Source of the DNA: CAVVJA01 sp963809815
GTDB taxonomy: Bacteria > Actinomycetota > Actinomycetes > Mycobacteriales > Jatrophihabitantaceae
Length of the DNA stretch: 64,000 bases
Direction: 5' to 3'
Assembly: GCA_963809815.1 (NCBI GenBank)
Contig: CAWELM010000002.1
Location: 1 to 64,000, forward strand
Under the pieces are notes generated by a model, which searched no databases, had not been told where the DNA came from, and saw nothing but the letters and a program-made list of their open reading frames with translations. A program made the position numbers and the translations under genes. This document shows positions 45,534 to 53,484 of this stretch, piece by piece; position 1 is the first letter of the stretch, and each line of letters starts with the position of its first letter.

Positions 45534-45973
45534 TCGTATTGGCGCAGCGGATGCCGGACAGCGGTTGAATCGAGGCCGAGATGGCTCGCTTGCTTGCGAT
45601 GACCTTGGACTTACGGCCAAATCGACGCGATCAGCCCAAGATCACCCTGGCCGAGGAGCCGAGGGAGCGGCGCCGGCTCTCGGGGAGCGAGCGCGGGGGA
45701 AGCGAGCGCCGGGGAAAGGGAGCGCGAGCCGAAAGCGAGCGAGCGCGGGCGGAAAGTGAGCGACGGGAGAGAGAGTGGGCCTCGAGTCAGGTATGCCCAC
45801 CGGTCTCGAGCGACTTTGCCGACGCGGTTCCCGGACCGGGCCAGACTGTCGAGGGATCGATGGTCGACCGAGCGGATTGGACGGGGCGTTGTCGAAGCCA
45901 GCGAGTCTCCGGGAGAAGCGGCCTGGAAGCAGCGACCTCGAAGGCACCGATTGTCGAGAGGAGCGAGCGCGCC
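45534..45973. other. Non-coding stretch with purine-rich GCGAGC/GAAAG low complexity
   Basis: 440 bp between the 3' ends of lepA and a convergent oxidoreductase gene. A CCGAG..CTCGG dyad near 45656-45684 may serve lepA termination. 45685-45780 is a strongly purine-biased run built from GAGCGAGCG, GGGGAAAG and GAAAGCGAG words. ORFs across it have repeat-driven composition. Confidence 0.6.
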
Positions 45974-46951
45974 CTACGGCTCAATGACTATCTTGCCTAC
46001 CACGTCGCCGGATTGCAGAGCGGCGAGCCCCTCCGCGATCCGATCCAGCGGCAGGGTCCGATCAATTGTCGGCCGGACACCCGCGGCCAACAGGAACGCG
46101 ATCAGGTCGGCCAACTCCGATCGGGTGCCCATGGTCGAGCCGATGACGGACAGCTGCAGGAAGAAGATGCGGTTCAGCTCGGCCGGGGGATTCGCCCCGG
46201 AGGTGGCGCCGGACACGACGACCCGACCACCTGGCTTCAGGGCTTTCAGCGAGTGCGACCAGGTCGCCGCGCCGACCGTTTCGATGACCGCCTCGACCCG
46301 TTCGGGCAGGCGCGCACCGGTGTCAAAGGCCGCATGCGCGCCGAGCCGGCGGGCGGCCGCCTGCTTTTCGGGCGACCGCGAGGTGCACCAGACCCGGTAG
46401 CCGGCGGCGCGAGCCAGCGCAATAGACGCGGAGGCGACACCACCGCCCGCGCCCTGCACCAATACCGTCTGGCCCGGGCGCAGTCCGGAGTTCACGAACA
46501 GCATCCGATAAGCGGTTAGCCAAGAGGTCGACAGGCAGGCCGCCTCGGCGAAGGTGAGTTCGGCCGGTTTGGGAATCACGTTGCCGGTCGGAACGGTGAC
46601 GTATTCGGCCATCGTTCCTTGATACTTCTCGGACAGCAGCGTGCGCCGCGTATCGAGCGTCTCGTCGCCGGTCCATCCATCGCTGGCAATGACCGAATGG
46701 ACGACGACCTCCGACCCGGTCTGTTCATCGACACCGGCTGCATCGCAGCCGAGGATCATCGGCAGCCGATCCTCCGTGATGCCCACGCCGCGCAATGTCC
46801 ACAGGTCATGGTGATTAAGGCTCGCTGCGACGACCCGAACGGTCGTCCATCCCGGCGGTGGGGTTGGTGCCGGACGCTCACCGACGACGAGCGCAGCGAG
46901 GGGATCGTCGGTATCGAACGATGATGCGTACGCCGCGCGCATGGGCGTCAA
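45974..46951 (-). CDS. Zinc-independent MDR-family alcohol dehydrogenase / quinone oxidoreductase
   Basis: 325 residues, medium-chain dehydrogenase fold. The GroES-like half has LNHHDLWTLRGVG and LGCDAAGVD; the Rossmann half has the NADPH-binding GAGGGVASASIALA. The catalytic-zinc Cys of true alcohol dehydrogenases is lacking, which fits a quinone-oxidoreductase-like enzyme. The start may be Met4 (46942). It overlaps the upstream 86-residue gene by ATGA, so it is third in a reverse-strand operon. Substrate unknown. Confidence 0.88.
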   Translation of the reverse strand: MTPMRAAYASSFDTDDPLAALVVGERPAPTPPPGWTTVRVVAASLNHHDLWTLRGVGITEDRLPMILGCDAAGVDEQTGSEVVVHSVIASDGWTGDETLDTRRTLLSEKYQGTMAEYVTVPTGNVIPKPAELTFAEAACLSTSWLTAYRMLFVNSGLRPGQTVLVQGAGGGVASASIALARAAGYRVWCTSRSPEKQAAARRLGAHAAFDTGARLPERVEAVIETVGAATWSHSLKALKPGGRVVVSGATSGANPPAELNRIFFLQLSVIGSTMGTRSELADLIAFLLAAGVRPTIDRTLPLDRIAEGLAALQSGDVVGKIVIEP

Positions 46952-47208
46952 CCTACGGCGTCAGGACGCGACGCGAGAGCGCGGCGCACCGCTTCGACGA
47001 GCCGCTCCGCCGAGTCGGCGTCGAGCTCGACCGCGACGCGGGCGGCCGGGCCCAGGGCCGGAGCCGCGAAGTCAATGTTGAGCGTGTGCTCGTCGAGGGC
47101 ATGAACGGGATGGTCGTAGTACACCGTCGCGTCGGTGAGCCGGAACCATCCGTTCCGGCCCTTACCGCTGCCGGTGACCGCGATGTGCTCGGTGAGATAG
47201 GTGCACAT
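46948..47208 (-). CDS. Small conserved protein resembling DUF6295
   Basis: 86 residues: MCTYLTEHIAVTGSGKGRNG, then WFRLTDATVYYDHPVHAL and HTLNIDF, ending in a helical ELDADSAERLVEAVRRAL. The Cys near the start, the two His residues and the compact size resemble the DUF6295 actinobacterial family; this identification is from memory of the motif pattern. It is flanked by the hydrolase (7 bp) and the oxidoreductase (4-bp overlap), suggesting a shared pathway. Confidence 0.7.
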   Translation of the reverse strand: MCTYLTEHIAVTGSGKGRNGWFRLTDATVYYDHPVHALDEHTLNIDFAAPALGPAARVAVELDADSAERLVEAVRRALASRPDAVG

Positions 47209-47215
47209 GGCTGGC

Positions 47216-47965
47216 TCATACCTCCGGGGCTATGTGACGGGTGAGGAACGAGGCAATCCGCTCCCAACCGTCGACCGCGGCGATTACCCGATAGCTGGTT
47301 CGGTCGACCGCAAAGAAGCCGTGACCCGCGTTGGTGTAGCGGTAGAACTCGGACTGCTTGCCGTTCGCCCGCAAGATCGCCTCGAATTCGTCGACGTGCT
47401 CCGGCGACGGGGTCCGATCCTCGTTACCGAACAAGCCGAGAACCGGCGCCGACAGCTTCGGCAAGATCGGCACCAGGTTGGTGACCCGAAGCGGCCAGTC
47501 CGGGGGTGGATCGCCCGTGACGTAGGCGCCATAACAATCCACTACGGCGTCGACCTGGATATGGCAGCCGGTAAGCACGGCTTGCCGGCCACCCGAGCAG
47601 TGCCCGATGACTCCGATGCGCCCGGTCGCCTGAGGCAACTGCCGCAGGTGGTCCGCAGCTGCCGCGACGTCGCCGACCAGGCGCTCATCGGGCACTCCGC
47701 CCAACGCGCGCACAGCGGCCGAGGCGTCGTCCGGATCCGCTCCCGGTGCCTCCCGCCAGAACAGATTGGGGCACAGTGCGTCGTAGCCCATCACGGCGAG
47801 GCGCCGAGTCATCTCCTTGGTCGCCCGGTCGTACCCGGGCATGTGATGGATAACGACCACGCCTCCGCGGCGATCGTCCCCGAGCGGTCGCGCGAGGTAT
47901 GCCTCGATCTCGACGCCGGCGGCTCCCGACATGCGGATCGTCTCCGCACGCAATGCTTCGTCCAT
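47216..47965 (-). CDS. Dienelactone hydrolase family protein
   Basis: 249 residues, alpha/beta hydrolase of the dienelactone hydrolase type. The nucleophile is Cys in GHCSGG (Cys, as in true DLH, rather than Ser), the Asp is in FGNEDRTPS and the His in NAGHGFF. VVIHHMPGYDRATKEMTRRLA contributes the oxyanion region. ATG 47965 is preferred; the frame extends upstream into the palindromic repeat. First gene of the three-gene reverse operon. Confidence 0.88.
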   Translation of the reverse strand: MDEALRAETIRMSGAAGVEIEAYLARPLGDDRRGGVVVIHHMPGYDRATKEMTRRLAVMGYDALCPNLFWREAPGADPDDASAAVRALGGVPDERLVGDVAAAADHLRQLPQATGRIGVIGHCSGGRQAVLTGCHIQVDAVVDCYGAYVTGDPPPDWPLRVTNLVPILPKLSAPVLGLFGNEDRTPSPEHVDEFEAILRANGKQSEFYRYTNAGHGFFAVDRTSYRVIAAVDGWERIASFLTRHIAPEV

Positions 47966-47988
47966 GCGCAGATACAAGCATGAAGCCC

Positions 47989-48081
47989 AGGGCGTGTCTC
48001 GCAATCCCACGCTCGCTGCGCGGCGCTCGGATCGGCGCCTGACCTCCGCTCGCGACGAGCAGGGACCACGGACCACGCCCT
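47989..48081. repeat. MITE-like palindromic element, copy 2
   Basis: 93 bp, ends AGGGCGTG (47989-47996) and CACGCCCT (48074-48081). The right 30 bp (GCGACGAGCAGGGACCACGG..) matches copy 1 at all but about five positions, and the left 35 bp also aligns; an extra ~31 bp sits in the middle. It lies between the divergent hydrolase and ribonuclease genes and ends on the first base of the ribonuclease -10 box. Confidence 0.75.
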
Positions 48082-48086
48082 AGGGT
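48081..48086 (+). promoter_or_regulatory. Leaderless-type -10 box (TAGGGT) of the ribonuclease gene, starting at the repeat's end
   Basis: TAGGGT begins on the last T of palindromic copy 2 and ends 8 nt before GTG 48095, the same geometry as at degV. Confidence 0.55.
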
Positions 48087-48094
48087 GACCTTAC

Positions 48095-48565
48095 GTGCGC
48101 TCCCTCCGCCGCGTTCGCTGGCCGCTGCTGGCGCTGGTCGCGCTCATCGTGCTCCTGGTTATCGGCTACGCCGTTTCGGCGGTTCATCATGGGAGCCCGC
48201 GATCTTCGACGTCAGCGTCGACGGGGAGTCACGGCAGCGCACCAGTGTCGGGCCATGGCGCCGGTCCAGAGTCGACCGGGTCCGCGGCCGAGATTCCGCT
48301 GTCCTCGCTTCCGGCGCAGGTGTCAGCCACGGTGGACCTGATCCTTCAGGGCGGCCCGTTTCCGTACCGCCAGGACGGCGTCGTATTCGCGAACGCGGAA
48401 CGGCATCTTCCGATCGAAGCACGCGGCTATTACCACGAGTTCACCGTGCCGACGCCCGGGTCGCCCGATCGGGGCGCTCGCCGCATCATCACCGGGCTCG
48501 ACGGCGAGTTCTACTACACGGCTGATCACTACGAGAGCTTCCGCCGGGTGGACGTGACCAGATGA
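48095..48565 (+). CDS. Exported guanyl-specific ribonuclease (RNase Sa / barnase superfamily)
   Basis: 156 residues. A basic N-terminus and one hydrophobic helix (about 9-27) form a signal peptide or anchor, followed by a Ser/Gly-rich linker and a ribonuclease domain (about 66-156). The catalytic set of RNase Sa is visible: Glu in GYYHEFTV, Arg in ARRIITG and His in YTADHYESF; GGPFPYRQDGVVFANAE is the substrate-binding block. The disulfide cysteines of Streptomyces RNase Sa are absent. A barstar-like gene follows 15 bp downstream, supporting a toxic RNase with its own inhibitor. Confidence 0.88.
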   Translation: MRSLRRVRWPLLALVALIVLLVIGYAVSAVHHGSPRSSTSASTGSHGSAPVSGHGAGPESTGSAAEIPLSSLPAQVSATVDLILQGGPFPYRQDGVVFANAERHLPIEARGYYHEFTVPTPGSPDRGARRIITGLDGEFYYTADHYESFRRVDVTR

Positions 48566-48580
48566 GAGTCAGGTATCGGT

Positions 48581-48862
48581 GTGACTGACGCCGCGCAGGG
48601 CAACCCGAGACGATCCGCGATCCGGGAGATCTACGCAATGGTCCAGGCCCCGGTTTGGGCCTCGCCGAACCTGGACGGGCTGGCGGACGTGTTGCGGGAC
48701 CTCTCCTGGCTGCCGGTCGGACCGGTCACGTTGCGGTGGCAGCCGCCGTCGGAGCTGCCGGCTGCGGACCGCGACGAGATTGCCGAAGTCCTCCGGCGAG
48801 TGGTCGCCGAGACGGCCGGAACGGCGCGCCCGGTAAGCGTCCCCGGAGTGTCGGCGGGGTAA
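48581..48862 (+). CDS. Barstar-family ribonuclease inhibitor
   Basis: 93 residues, the size of barstar. The core ASPNLDGLADVLRDLSWLP corresponds to barstar's NLDALWDxL helix that plugs the RNase active site, followed by a VTLRW strand and a helix (DRDEIAEVLRRVVAET). No signal peptide, so it acts in the cytoplasm. GTG 48581. Directly after the ribonuclease gene, hence the cognate immunity protein by context. Confidence 0.82.
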   Translation: MTDAAQGNPRRSAIREIYAMVQAPVWASPNLDGLADVLRDLSWLPVGPVTLRWQPPSELPAADRDEIAEVLRRVVAETAGTARPVSVPGVSAG

Positions 48863-48908
48863 TCGACGGTCCGGTTCAGCGGGTCGCGCACACGCCGGCG
48901 CCGTCAGG

Positions 48909-50144
48909 ATGAAGACTGGAGCCGTGCCATCCGCGTTGCCCACCGGCGAACTGCCGCCCCCCGACGGACGGCTGCCCCCCTCGGTCCGGGAGGCCGCCCG
49001 AGGTGTGCCGTTCGGGATATACGTACACATCCCGTTCTGCCTCACCCGGTGTGGCTACTGCGACTTCAACACCTACACCGCGAACGAGCTTGGTGCCGGC
49101 GTCAGCCGCGGAAGCTACGTCGATACGGTGCTGCTGGAGTTGCGGCTGGCTCGCCATGTTCTTCGGGATGTCGCCCCGCTGGCGTCCACCGTGTTCTTCG
49201 GCGGCGGCACGCCGACGATCCTGCCGGCCGAGCATCTCGGCCTCGTCGTACGCGAGATCAAGGACCTGTTCGGTCTCGTCTCAGACGTCGAGATCACTAC
49301 CGAGGCGAACCCGGACTCGGTCACGCCGGCCTACTTCGACAAGCTGCGTGCCGCCGGATTCACCCGGGTGTCGATCGGGATGCAGTCGGCGATCCCGCAT
49401 GTGTTGGCGGTGCTGGACCGCACCCACCGGCCCGGCCGGCCGGAGGAGGCGGTGGCCGAAGCGCAGGCCGCGGGCTTCGACCATGTGAATCTGGACCTCA
49501 TCTACGGTGCGCCGCACGAAACCGACGCTGATTGGCAGACTTCGCTCGAGACGGCGATCGGCGCCCGGCCGGACCACATCAGCGCGTATGCGCTCGTCGT
49601 GGAGGAAGGCACGGCCCTCGCTCGCCAGGTTGCCGCAGGTGCGCTGCCGCCGCCGGATGACGACGTGCTGGCCGACCGGTACGTACAGGCCGACGAAACG
49701 CTGCGGCGCGCAGGCTTCGAGTGGTACGAGGTGTCCAACTGGGCCAGCACCGCTGCCGCCCGGTCGCGCCACAACCTGCTGTACTGGCGAGAGGCGAACT
49801 GGTGGGGCATCGGCCCGGGGGCGCACAGTCACGTGTCCGGCGTGCGGTGGTGGAACGTCAAACACCCGGCTCGCTACAACGCACTGCTCGAGGCGGGGCG
49901 CAGTCCAGCCGCCGGACGCGAGACGCTGACGGAACGGGCGCGGCTCACCGAGCGGCTCATGCTGGGGGTGCGACTGCGGGAGGGGCTGGACCTGCGGGAC
50001 CTACCCCGCCCATCGCGAGCCAAGTTGCCTCAGCTGGTCACCTGGGGGCTGGCCGAGCCCGCGGCTTCCCGCGAGGGTCGACTCGCTCTCACCCAGCGCG
50101 GTCGGCTACTCGCCGATGCCGTCGTGCGAGATCTGCTCGGCTGA
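48909..50144 (+). CDS. hemW: Heme chaperone HemW (coproporphyrinogen III oxidase-like radical SAM protein)
   Basis: 411 residues. The radical SAM cluster motif is CLTRCGYCDF in YVHIPFC..CDFNTYT, with FFGGGTPT, ITTEANPD and IGMQS following; a HemW C-terminal domain ends the protein (LMLGVRLREGLDL). HemN-specific N-terminal residues are lacking, as in HemW. ATG 48909 (GTG 48924 is an alternative). It lies 46 bp after the barstar gene and upstream of hrcA-dnaJ, its conserved place in actinobacteria. Confidence 0.93.
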   Translation: MKTGAVPSALPTGELPPPDGRLPPSVREAARGVPFGIYVHIPFCLTRCGYCDFNTYTANELGAGVSRGSYVDTVLLELRLARHVLRDVAPLASTVFFGGGTPTILPAEHLGLVVREIKDLFGLVSDVEITTEANPDSVTPAYFDKLRAAGFTRVSIGMQSAIPHVLAVLDRTHRPGRPEEAVAEAQAAGFDHVNLDLIYGAPHETDADWQTSLETAIGARPDHISAYALVVEEGTALARQVAAGALPPPDDDVLADRYVQADETLRRAGFEWYEVSNWASTAAARSRHNLLYWREANWWGIGPGAHSHVSGVRWWNVKHPARYNALLEAGRSPAAGRETLTERARLTERLMLGVRLREGLDLRDLPRPSRAKLPQLVTWGLAEPAASREGRLALTQRGRLLADAVVRDLLG

Positions 50145-50194
50145 TCACCTGCAGGCCGACTCGAGCCAGGCGAATGAGTGCTCCTCGTGTCCCG

Positions 50195-50440
50195 CTAGGT
50201 CAACCTGGGTCCCCCCACTGGCAGCAGGCCGGCGGTGTCGCAGGCAGTGCGCATGGCTGCCGCGCGCGTCGGGCCACGACCTTGGTGCGTGGTCCCGTCT
50301 GGCGCCGTGAGCACGATGTCGTAGCCACCGCGGTCGACGCGACCGGGTATATCGCTGGGATCCACATATGCCTGCGAATAAACGATCCAACCATCCGCCG
50401 TCAGCTCTTGCTCCAGGGCCGACAAGTTGTGAGCGTGCAT
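50195..50440 (-). CDS. Small hypothetical protein
   Basis: 81 residues from ATG 50440 (frame open to 50530). The sequence LEQELTADGWIVYSQAYVDPSDI..GGYDIVLTAPDGTTHQGRGPTRAAAMRTACDTAG reads as a compact alpha/beta domain without TM segments. Not recognised. A GGAGGGG-type Shine-Dalgarno lies just upstream on the minus strand. The frame has normal composition for a coding region, but confidence is limited by size. Confidence 0.5.
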   Translation of the reverse strand: MHAHNLSALEQELTADGWIVYSQAYVDPSDIPGRVDRGGYDIVLTAPDGTTHQGRGPTRAAAMRTACDTAGLLPVGGPRLT

Positions 50441-50572
50441 GCACCCCTCCGGACGTCTAGGCAACCCCCGCTCGAACAACCCCCGTGAACCCCCGCTCGA
50501 ACTATGAGAACAGACGAATCGAGGTCTCAACAGGGGCCAGGCCGGGAATCTCCGCGGCGTGGCCGAACCAGA

Positions 50573-50950
50573 TCAGGCGTCTGACCGCGCTGGTCCGTTG
50601 CGGCGGAGCGCGTCGAGGTCGAGGACGCGCACGTGCAAGGTGTGTCGTTGCTGGAGAGCTGCCCGCAATGCGCGGTGTAGCCCGTCTTCGAGGTAAATGT
50701 TGCCCTTCCACTGCACGGCATGGGGAAATAAATCGCCGTAAAACGTGGAGTCCTCGTCGAGCAGCTGGTCGAGCGCCAGCTCCTTGCGAGTGGTGATCAG
50801 CTCGTCGAGACGGACGGCCCGAGGTGGCACGCTGGACCAGTCGCGGGCGGACAGGGCGTGGTCTGGATAGGGGCGGCCTTCGCGCACGGCCTTGAAGATC
50901 AGAAGATCACCTGCCCAGCACTGCCAGTCGCGTCCCGAGGAATGCGACAA
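50573..50950 (-). CDS. ParB-like (nucleotide-binding fold) conserved actinobacterial protein
   Basis: 125 residues. RAVRLDELITTRKELALDQLLDEDSTFYGDLFPHAVQW.GNIYLEDGLHRALRAALQQRHTLHVRVLDL recalls the ParB/Srx fold, with EDGLHRALRA at the position of the GxxRxxA nucleotide loop. No helix-turn-helix is visible, so it is not a partition protein. Similar proteins sit beside hrcA in other actinobacteria; their role is unknown. Divergent from hrcA. Confidence 0.65.
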   Translation of the reverse strand: MSHSSGRDWQCWAGDLLIFKAVREGRPYPDHALSARDWSSVPPRAVRLDELITTRKELALDQLLDEDSTFYGDLFPHAVQWKGNIYLEDGLHRALRAALQQRHTLHVRVLDLDALRRNGPARSDA

Positions 50951-51054
50951 ATCATCCTCGGCCGTGCAGCGTACCCCGTCCCCGCATAACTACGATGGTC
51001 GAAGTGCGGGATGATCGCCCGCCGGAGCGCGTGGCGCGAGGAGACGGATCGCGG

Positions 51055-52074
51055 ATGAGTGTGGAGGACCGCAAGCTCGAGGTCCTGCGCGCAATCGTCG
51101 AGGACTTCATCAGCACTCGTGAGCCGGTCGGAAGCAAGGCACTGGCCGACCGGCACAACCTCGGAGTGTCCGCGGCGACGATTCGCAATGACATGGCGGC
51201 TCTGGAAGAGGAGGGGCTGATCGCCCAGCCGCACACGAGCGCTGGACGGGTGCCGACCGACGCCGGCTACCGGATGTTCGTGGACCGGATGACGTCGATC
51301 AAGCCGCTGTCCGGTGCGGAACGCCGGGCAATCGAGACGTTCCTGGACGAAGCGGTCGATCTCGACGACGTACTGCACCGAGCCGTGCGAACGCTGGCCC
51401 AACTCACCCGCAATGTGGCCGTTGTGCAGTACCCATCCCTCTCCCGCAGCCGGGTGCGGCACATCGAGATCGTCGCCCTCACGTCCTCGCGGTTGTTGCT
51501 CGTGCTCATCACCGATACCGGCCGAGTCGAGCAACGGGTCGTCGAGCTCCCAGGGCCGGTCAGCGACGAAGTGGTGGCCGACCTGCGCGCCACGCTCAAC
51601 ACCAGATTGCGCGACCGGCTACTGGCAGAGACACCGGAGATCATTACGGATCTCCCGCTCGGCGTGACTCGGGAGCTTCGGGGTCTGGTAGCGACATTGA
51701 CCTCGGTCCTCCTGGAGACCCTGGTCGAGGCGCACAGCGACCGGATCGTGCTCGGCGGTACGGCGAATCTTGCCGAACACGCGTTCGACTTCCCGGCGAT
51801 TCGCCCGGTGCTCGAAGCGCTGGAGGAGCAGGTCGTGCTGCTGCGACTGCTCGACGAATCGATGGCCTCGAGCCAGGTACTGGTACATATCGGTAACGAG
51901 AACGTCCACGTCGGGCTGCACTCGGCTTCGGTGGTGACCAGCGGATATGGGCCGCCCGGTGCCGCCGTCGGCGCGGTCGGCGTACTCGGTCCGCGCCGAA
52001 TGGACTACGGACATACGATGGCTCGGGTCGCCGCTGTTGCCCGCTACGTAGGTGACCTGCTGGCTGAGCGCTGA
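51055..52074 (+). CDS. hrcA: Heat-inducible transcription repressor HrcA
   Basis: Represses chaperone genes at CIRCE operators. 339 residues. The N-terminal winged helix begins MSVEDRKLEVLRAIVEDFI and contains SAATIRNDMAALEEEGLI and HTSAGRVPTDAGYR; the GAF-like domain follows. ATG 51055 has GAGGAGA 8 nt upstream. The frame opens at 50995, where TACGAT (50991-50996) looks like a -10 box, leaving a short leader. No CIRCE dyad is seen in front of hrcA or dnaJ. dnaJ follows 84 bp downstream. Confidence 0.95.
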   Translation: MSVEDRKLEVLRAIVEDFISTREPVGSKALADRHNLGVSAATIRNDMAALEEEGLIAQPHTSAGRVPTDAGYRMFVDRMTSIKPLSGAERRAIETFLDEAVDLDDVLHRAVRTLAQLTRNVAVVQYPSLSRSRVRHIEIVALTSSRLLLVLITDTGRVEQRVVELPGPVSDEVVADLRATLNTRLRDRLLAETPEIITDLPLGVTRELRGLVATLTSVLLETLVEAHSDRIVLGGTANLAEHAFDFPAIRPVLEALEEQVVLLRLLDESMASSQVLVHIGNENVHVGLHSASVVTSGYGPPGAAVGAVGVLGPRRMDYGHTMARVAAVARYVGDLLAER

Positions 52075-52089
52075 CGTCGCGGGGCTCCG

Positions 52090-52095
52090 TACACT
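52090..52095 (+). promoter_or_regulatory. Candidate -10 box (TACACT) of dnaJ
   Basis: TACACT about 64 nt before the dnaJ GTG, in the hrcA-dnaJ gap; no matching -35 was found at the expected distance. Confidence 0.3.
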
Positions 52096-52158
52096 GGTAA
52101 TACCCAGCGGTGCCGAGTGCCACCCGCGACCTGACCACACACGAGAGCTGACTGTCCT

Positions 52159-53301
52159 GTGCCTGATTCGCCTCGCGACTATTACGCGCTGCTCGGTGTG
52201 CGCCGGGACGCGACGGGTGAGGAGATCAAACGCGCATACCGGAAGCTAGCCCGCGAGTTACATCCGGACGTCAACCCTGACCCGGGCGCGCAGGAACGCT
52301 TCAAGCAGGTGACCGCGGCGTACGAGGTGCTGTCCGATCCGGAGAAACGCCGGATTGTCGATCTGGGCGGCGACCCGTTGTCGACGGGCGCCGGAGCACC
52401 GGGCAGTTCCGGGAATCCGTTCGCGGGGTTTGGTGGCTTTGGCGACGTCTTCGAGGCGTTCTTCGGCGGGGGCGCGACAAGCAGAGGGCCCCGGCCGCGG
52501 CGTCGGCAGGGCGCCGACGCGTTGCTGCAGCTGGACCTCACCCTGGCCGAGGCCGCGTTCGGCGCGCGCAAGGACATCACCGTAGAAACGGCGGTGCTGT
52601 GTTCGACCTGCTCGGGGAGCGGATGCGCGCCGGGCACGTCACCACGGACCTGCCCCATCTGCGGGGGCACCGGCGAGGTCCAGTCGGTGCAACGGTCGTT
52701 CCTCGGCCAGGTGATGACGAGCCGTCCGTGCTCCGCCTGCGGTGGCACCGGGCAGCAGATCCCGTCGCCGTGCCCGACCTGCGGGGCTGAAGGCCGAGTT
52801 CGAACCCGCCGTACCGTCACGGTCGATGTGCCCGCCGGCATCGAGGACGGCATGCGGATCCGCCTGTCCGGACAAGGCGAGGTCGGCCCCGGCGGTGGCC
52901 CGGCGGGCGACCTCTATGTCGAGGTGGCTGAGCAGCCACACGACACGTTCACCCGAGAGGGATCAAACCTGCACTGCACGATCGTGTTGCCGATGACGGC
53001 GGCCGCCCTGGGTACGGACCTCGTGCTGACCACCCTGGACGGCGAGGAGAAGCTCGACATCCGGGCCGGCACCCAGAACGGCGCGGTGTTGACTCTCCGT
53101 GGCCGGGGCGTGCCTCGGCTGCGCAGCAACAGTCGGGGCGACCTGCTCGTGCACGTCGAGGTGCGCACGCCGACTCGTCTCGACGACGCGCAGGAGAAGT
53201 TGCTGCGCGAGCTCGCTGCGCTCCGCCAAGAGGAGGTCGCGGTGAACGGCAGCCGGTCGGGCCTGTTCAGCAAGGTCCGCGACGCGTTCGGCGGGCGGTG
53301 A
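52159..53301 (+). CDS. dnaJ: Chaperone DnaJ (DnaJ2-type, hrcA-linked)
   Basis: Hsp40 co-chaperone of DnaK. 380 residues. J domain with HPD in ELHPDVNPD; Gly/Phe-rich region FAGFGGFGDVFEAFFGGG; four zinc motifs CSTCSGSGC, CPICGGTG, CSACGGTG and CPTCGAEG; C-terminal substrate-binding beta domains. The hrcA-dnaJ pair matches the second dnaJ locus of actinobacteria. GTG start. Confidence 0.95.
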   Translation: MPDSPRDYYALLGVRRDATGEEIKRAYRKLARELHPDVNPDPGAQERFKQVTAAYEVLSDPEKRRIVDLGGDPLSTGAGAPGSSGNPFAGFGGFGDVFEAFFGGGATSRGPRPRRRQGADALLQLDLTLAEAAFGARKDITVETAVLCSTCSGSGCAPGTSPRTCPICGGTGEVQSVQRSFLGQVMTSRPCSACGGTGQQIPSPCPTCGAEGRVRTRRTVTVDVPAGIEDGMRIRLSGQGEVGPGGGPAGDLYVEVAEQPHDTFTREGSNLHCTIVLPMTAAALGTDLVLTTLDGEEKLDIRAGTQNGAVLTLRGRGVPRLRSNSRGDLLVHVEVRTPTRLDDAQEKLLRELAALRQEEVAVNGSRSGLFSKVRDAFGGR

Positions 53302-53316
53302 CGCTAAACCACCCCA

Positions 53317-53363
53317 CGAAATCGGTGCGCCTAGCGGGGACCCCGGATCGCTGCGCGATTTCG
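53317..53363. repeat. Inverted repeat after dnaJ
   Basis: CGAAATCG (53317-53324) and CGATTTCG (53356-53363) flank an inner CGGGGACCCCG (53335-53345). There is no U-run. A possible terminator or operator in the 183-bp dnaJ-rsmE gap. Confidence 0.35.
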
Positions 53364-53484
53364 CGCGGAACCCCCCAGCCATAGCCGTCCACACCTTCGG
53401 GTATGGCCTCCTCGGCCGCCTAGCGAGCGGAAGCCTGGATCACCACATCTGGCAAACGACTTCCCTCGCGGGACACTAGGCCCC

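Noticed and set aside
45581..46519. 312-codon forward ORF opposite the MDR oxidoreductase
   Set aside because: It covers low-complexity DNA and then runs antisense to a clear enzyme gene; no domain is recognisable.
50851..50880. Third copy of the AGGGCGTG palindromic element
   Set aside because: Only the octamer-like CAGGGCGTGG occurs, inside a coding gene, with no opposite arm.
51000..52160. CIRCE operator at hrcA or dnaJ
   Set aside because: Only a half-site-like GAGTGCCAC occurs before dnaJ (about 52119); its partner arm matches at only about half the positions, so the dyad is not supported.
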